Assembly: GCA_016617855.1 (NCBI GenBank)
Contig: JAECUM010001103.1
Coordinates: 1-64,000 of the forward strand
Reading direction: 5' to 3'
From: Megalonaias nervosa
Taxonomy: Eukaryota; Mollusca; Bivalvia; Unionida; Unionidae
Length of the DNA stretch: 64,000 bases
Below the pieces are notes generated by a model, which saw only the letters and a list, made by a program, of their open reading frames with translations, made no database searches and had not been told where the DNA came from. A program made the position numbers and the translations under genes. The number at the start of each line of letters is the position of its first letter. Position 1 is the stretch's first letter. Shown here piece by piece: positions 60,211-64,000 of the stretch.

Positions 60211-60850
60211 ACATATCTGAAGGAGAAAGAACAAACACCCGGATCTGCCATCACATAATGCACTGACAGATATGGGTCTATGCTGTTTGTAATCAGCAAA
60301 CAAATGACACAGATCCTGCTTTACTGATGCATTATGTAACAGCATATCTGGGTCTCAGTTATTTGCTGTTGGGTCTGACCTGATTGCTGTTTACTGTTGG
60401 ATACAAGTGTATATATGGTAATATTCAACCACTATGTCAAGGACATCTGCTAATAAAACAAAATTTTTAGTGTCCTTTATTGCGAGGTCATCTGCTGCTG
60501 ATTTTTGCAGGTCACACAATATTGCAAACGGATATTATTCTCTGAAGTGGTTAATATTAGCAAGTTAAAATAAAAGTGCTCTCTTACCTATAGATCTTTT
60601 GAACAGATTATTCTTGGCACAAATCTTTTCAGGAACTTTGTTTTAAAAACATAAGATATTAATTAAAAATACTGCCATATATTTATATTGGTGACCCCCA
60701 ACCTTAGAATGTTGAAGCATGTGAAAATTCTGGTCAATCTGCATTAAGCATAATAAAACCTGTGACTTTTATTTACATAAAGAAACCTGATAATGCAAGT
60801 ATCTGACTTCTAGATCAGCACCAATAATCAAGTTCTCACTAAGTGAATTA
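60211..60850. other. Gene-free stretch
   Basis: AT-rich between the DIRS-like and pogo-like elements. Nothing recognised. Confidence 0.5.
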
Positions 60851-60935
60851 CAGTCCTACCTGTTTATGTCGACATCCTCGGGCCCGAGGAAATATTGTCG
60901 ACATAGGCGGATGTTGAGATAAATGGGGTTTTTTG
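60851..60935 (-). mobile_element. pogo/Tigger-like terminal inverted repeat
   Basis: Begins TA then CAGTCCTACCTGTTTATG, like the CAGT..ACCT ends of pogo/Tigger elements, and contains TGTCGACA twice around the palindrome CCTCGGGCCCGAGG. A partly matching inverted sequence (ATGTCGAGATAAA, reverse) lies at 63947-64000. Confidence 0.6.
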
Positions 60936-61489
60936 GGGGGAGGGGGGTTCTGAAAAAAAGATACAAGTTAAATTCGTCAGTAATGGGTGACCTGTCGTCA
61001 ATGAGCAGCATTTACACTTTGAGAAAATAAACAATGCAAATTTTGATTACATGAAGACAAAACCAGTGTGAAATACACTTGTATATTGACAAATTACATT
61101 TTGGTTACCTTTGTGTAATAAAATCCATAATAAAATATTGCATCCTGATATGAAAAACATTCACTAGGATATTCAATGTCGGCATAAGCACATGGTTGCA
61201 TAGTTGTTATTTACATGCTTCAAGTACGTGTACTTTTAAATTGGCCTAGATTTTGGTCAGTCTGTTCCCATCTTATTGAGGCTACCAAGGGGATGGGGCT
61301 ATTCACAGGGAAATAAAAACCTGTCAACAAGTTATTTTAAACAGTACTTGTATTTAGTTACAGAAGTCATCGTGAAAAGTATATAAAAGCGAACAAGAGA
61401 TTTGCGGCTGATATGATTAATGAAGGCATAATATTGTATACATTGACATGTGCTAATGAGGTATTAAAAGAAAATGATTCTTACAATAC

Positions 61490-61643
61490 AATACTGTAAC
61501 AATGTCAGCTCAAGTGGTATACATTTAATATTTTTCAAAGACATCTTTGCAAGATGCCCCACCCTCAACTTCCTTAACAGCCAGATATTTAGTTTCCAGA
61601 GACTGTAAATTTAACCTGCATTTACACTGACGTTGGTAGCCAT
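61490..61643 (-). pseudogene. pogo/Tigger-like transposase N-terminus (CENP-B-type HTH)
   Basis: Minus-strand frame reads CRLNLQSLETKYLAVKEVEG, GASCKDVFEKY, matching the SLETKxxVIKEVExG..KKDVxxKYGI helix-turn-helix of pogo/Tigger transposases. It hits a stop after KY; the catalytic DDE part is absent between here and the TIR at 60851, so the element is internally deleted. Confidence 0.7.
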
Positions 61644-61699
61644 CGTAAATATAAATAAAGTTAAAAAGGAAACTTTCACAGCACAATAAACTGGTTTTA

Positions 61700-62126
61700 A
61701 TCACCGATCACTTTGGAAAATGCAAGAATCAGATCAGATTTCATTGCTTTTTTTCAAGTCGCCGCGAGAGGCCAACTTTATAGGACCAAATAAAAGCCTG
61801 GTTTTTTATCCGACTGCGACATTATTTTTCATCTTTAGAGGGTGCTCTCCCTGTTTGATCTTCTCAGACCATTTAGGGAGGCCCTCCTGCCCTACATGTA
61901 CAGATTGTGCTATTGTATATATTTTTTCTGTTATATTAAAGTTTGTCTAAATGGTATATATTGTGCTATTTTATTTCTTTCTGTTTCTGTAATGATTGTC
62001 TAATATGTATAGGTATATATATATTTGCATGTTTTAATGCTTATCCCTTTTTTTTTTGTTTTGTTTTGTTTTAGTTTTTGTTTTTTTTAATGTATTATTA
62101 TTAATTATTATTATTTTATTTTTATT
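61700..62126 (-). other. A-rich tail downstream of the ORF1-like frame
   Basis: After the TAA the minus strand is A-rich (AAATAAAATAATAAT, AAAACAAAACAAAAC) and then non-coding to about 61.75 kb. No ORF2. ATAAAAGCCTGG at about 61.79 kb resembles TTAAAGCCTGG in the tandem units at 63.73-63.90 kb. Confidence 0.5.
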
Positions 62127-63521
62127 TTATTCATGCCATTCGTCATCGAGAGTTTCATCTTCTTGACGGAAATAGTTCTCCTTTGCTAACAGATCTTGTT
62201 CCATTTCTATCTTTTTCCTCCTTTTTGCTTTCCTTTTTTCTCTTCTCATTTCTCTCTCTCTGTCAGTGATTGTTGTTTCGGTCAGATTACTCTTTGTTGG
62301 TTTGGAACCTAATGTTGCCAGAGTTAAGGCTGTCTCTACTTGTTTGTTTTTTGATAGGATGGTTACACTTGGTTCGTATTGTTTCTGCTGTTGTTGTTGC
62401 GAAGTTGGATTTTTTTCTATAGTTACTATGTTTGTTTTCTTCTTTCTTGGTGTTGGTTCTGGGACTGTCCTTTCTGCTGTTAATTTAGGTGTTTTTTCTT
62501 GTGGATTTTGTGTTTGTTGATTTTCTCGGTTATCCTTTGCTGTTGTTGCCATGGGCATTTCTTCACGCACTTCTCTGTTTATTATTGTCTTTTCTGCAAT
62601 TGACTCTACTGGTTTTTGCATTTGCTGGTTTCGATCTGATTGTCATCGATTCTCCTGCTGTATCATGGGGCTTGGTTGTTGTTTTTTCTGTAGCATTTCA
62701 GTCCTCGCCGATCTCATTTCTGATTTGGTTCTTTGTGTTCTGTCATTTTGTTGTTGTTCTTTTTGTTTCTGGTGTTGTTCCAGCACTTGCGTACTCATAT
62801 CTGCTTGGCCCTTTGCTTCTGGATTCTCCAAGCTTCTGGGACATTTATGTGGTGTGTGTCCTGTTTTTCCACATCTGTTGCATATTCTGTGATGTATACA
62901 GCCTTTATACCAGGTTTTGGTTAAAAATCCAAATAGGTAGAAAACTCTTTTTATTTCTCTCAATTTACTCTTTTCAATTTCGAAGATTCTATTTCCATTG
63001 TAGACTGATGCTAATGGAATAGTGTCTAATCTGGAGGATAGAACTTTTTTGTTAAATTTTTCTTCAGACTTCTCTTTCGTAGCCTGCAGAGGTATTTCAA
63101 GAGGAATGTCTGTCAGATGTAATTCTCCAGTTTGTTTCTTGATTTTCTTCAAAATTGGCGTTGGTCCTTTAACAATGACTGCTTGACCTTTTATCATCAT
63201 TTCTCCATATGGCAGAATTGGTTGCTTGCCCCTTGGCCTCAGAATATATCCCTTGTATCCTTCTCGGTTTATGGAGTATGTTTTTTTGATGTATTCCGGG
63301 TCTAAAACCTTGAGTTTTACCATGATGTCTGCTGTTTCTGGTATTTTATCCCTTGGTATTTGTGACATATCCAAAAATTGCGTCCCTTCTTGGTACATAC
63401 ATTCTAAAAATGAACCTTCAGTATTGTCTATTCTTCTTATCTTGAAAAAATTATCCAGTTTACATGAAACAATCTTGTTGGCTTTGTGAACAGCCATTTT
63501 TCCTCGTGCACTTTGCTCCAT
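62127..63521 (-). pseudogene. ORF1/gag-like CCHC zinc-knuckle protein, one in-frame TGA
   Basis: An ATG at 63521 opens 292 codons; a TGA at 62641-62643 interrupts, and the same frame then continues to TAA at 62127 (465 codons in all). The first half has LDPEYIKKTYSINREGYKGY and SKLREIKRVFYLFG, then the zinc knuckle CNRCGKTGHTPHKC, the C-x2-C-x4-H-x4-C nucleic-acid-binding motif of retroelement gag and LINE ORF1 proteins. The C-terminal half is Q-, T- and K-rich and ends in a basic coil (REREMRREKRKAKRRKKIE) and an acidic tail. No RT follows downstream. The most likely source is a LINE ORF1. The TGA is probably CGA decay; leaky readthrough (TGA-C context) is the alternative. Confidence 0.72.
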
Positions 63522-63724
63522 TTGTGAGTTGTAATCACTGACCCTCTCATGAAATGCTCCTTTTTTTTAAATTTTTGTCCTTTGTCAGTAATAGTAGTAT
63601 TTTTTCATCAATGATTCTATAAATCCCAATTGAAATGGTAGTATCTCATCCTTTTACTTCAAAGTCTGCTTGGTCCTGGCCATTTTGAGATTTATTTAGC
63701 AATGACTTTACTTGTCCAACAGGA

Positions 63725-63908
63725 GGACCGCGACATTAAAGCCTGGAGGAAAGATCAACTAATTGTTGAATAAAGTACAGGTCGGAACTGGCCGCTTGCT
63801 GACATAAATGATCAGGCGAGAAAATTAAAGCCTGGCGGCAAGATCAACTAATTGTTGAACAAAGTTTGGGTCGGAACTGGCAGCATGTCAACATGAATGA
63901 TTAGAAAA
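63725..63908. repeat. ~85-bp tandem repeat upstream of the ORF1-like frame
   Basis: Two copies share TTAAAGCCTGG, AAGATCAACTAATTGTTGAA and GGTCGGAACTGGC. They lie about 200 bp 5' of the ATG, where retroelement promoter repeats are often found. Confidence 0.85.
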
Positions 63909-64000
63909 CAAAGAATTTGTTCAAGCTGGGACCAAGGGCTTCTGTCGACATGTAACGTTTATTTTTTATCTCGACATTGACATAATCATGACAATTTTGG

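Noticed and set aside
62489..63022. 177-codon plus-strand open frame, hydrophobic, membrane-like
   Set aside because: It is the antisense shadow of the CCHC frame on the minus strand; its hydrophobic look comes from the complement of Lys/Gln codons.

Overview
This is a eukaryotic, metazoan window. It is AT-rich, and its only host gene is split by canonical GT-AG introns of 0.9 to 6 kb. The rest is transposon debris, tRNA-derived SINEs, microsatellites and minisatellites. ROC-COR-death proteins, DIRS, pogo/Tigger and Gypsy-type elements, and dispersed repeats of the kind common in bivalves and gastropods suggest a marine invertebrate, most likely a mollusc. That placement is inference. No rRNA, functional tRNA, CRISPR or prokaryotic gene was seen.

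Host gene (minus strand, 49914 down to 23481): eight exons join in one continuous frame and encode the last 553 residues of a ROCO protein. The order is the end of a ROC GTPase domain (with its THMD G4 motif), a COR domain, a 25-nt microexon and a C-terminal death domain. Upstream exons (P-loop, G3) were not found up to the window edge, so the next intron exceeds 14 kb or leaves the window. That intron holds a 1.7-kb minisatellite that copies the 3' splice site of the ROC exon, a decayed DIRS-like element, and a pogo/Tigger-like element that appears to have received another retroelement fragment.

Layout. 1-13.7 kb: no convincing gene; degenerate repeats, a clean 193-bp hAT MITE (2424-2616), a 53-bp minisatellite split by a TIR element (7078-8108), a solo-LTR-like fragment, a foldback element and a SINE. 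13.7-15.5 kb: decayed hAT-type transposase, plus strand. 15.9-22.4 kb: a dead LTR retrotransposon on the minus strand with the unusual order gag-PR-IN-RT-RH (Gmr1-like), two LTRs, a polypurine tract and a degenerate primer-binding site; its RT core is deleted and one LTR carries a 317-bp tandem duplication. 22.4-23.5 kb: dispersed repeats. 23.5-49.9 kb: the ROCO-death gene, whose introns hold several minisatellites, a pair of 470-bp TIR elements, a SINE, a possible hammerhead-ribozyme relic and a 2-kb TIR-bounded element. 49.9-51.6 kb: splice-site-derived minisatellite. 55.4-60.2 kb: DIRS-like element with inverted terminal repeats. 60.85-64 kb: pogo-like TIR and transposase fragment, then a CCHC zinc-knuckle ORF1/gag-like reading frame broken by one in-frame TGA.

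The only functional unit inferred is the ROCO-death gene, a candidate GTPase-regulated death or innate-signalling protein. All mobile elements look inactive.
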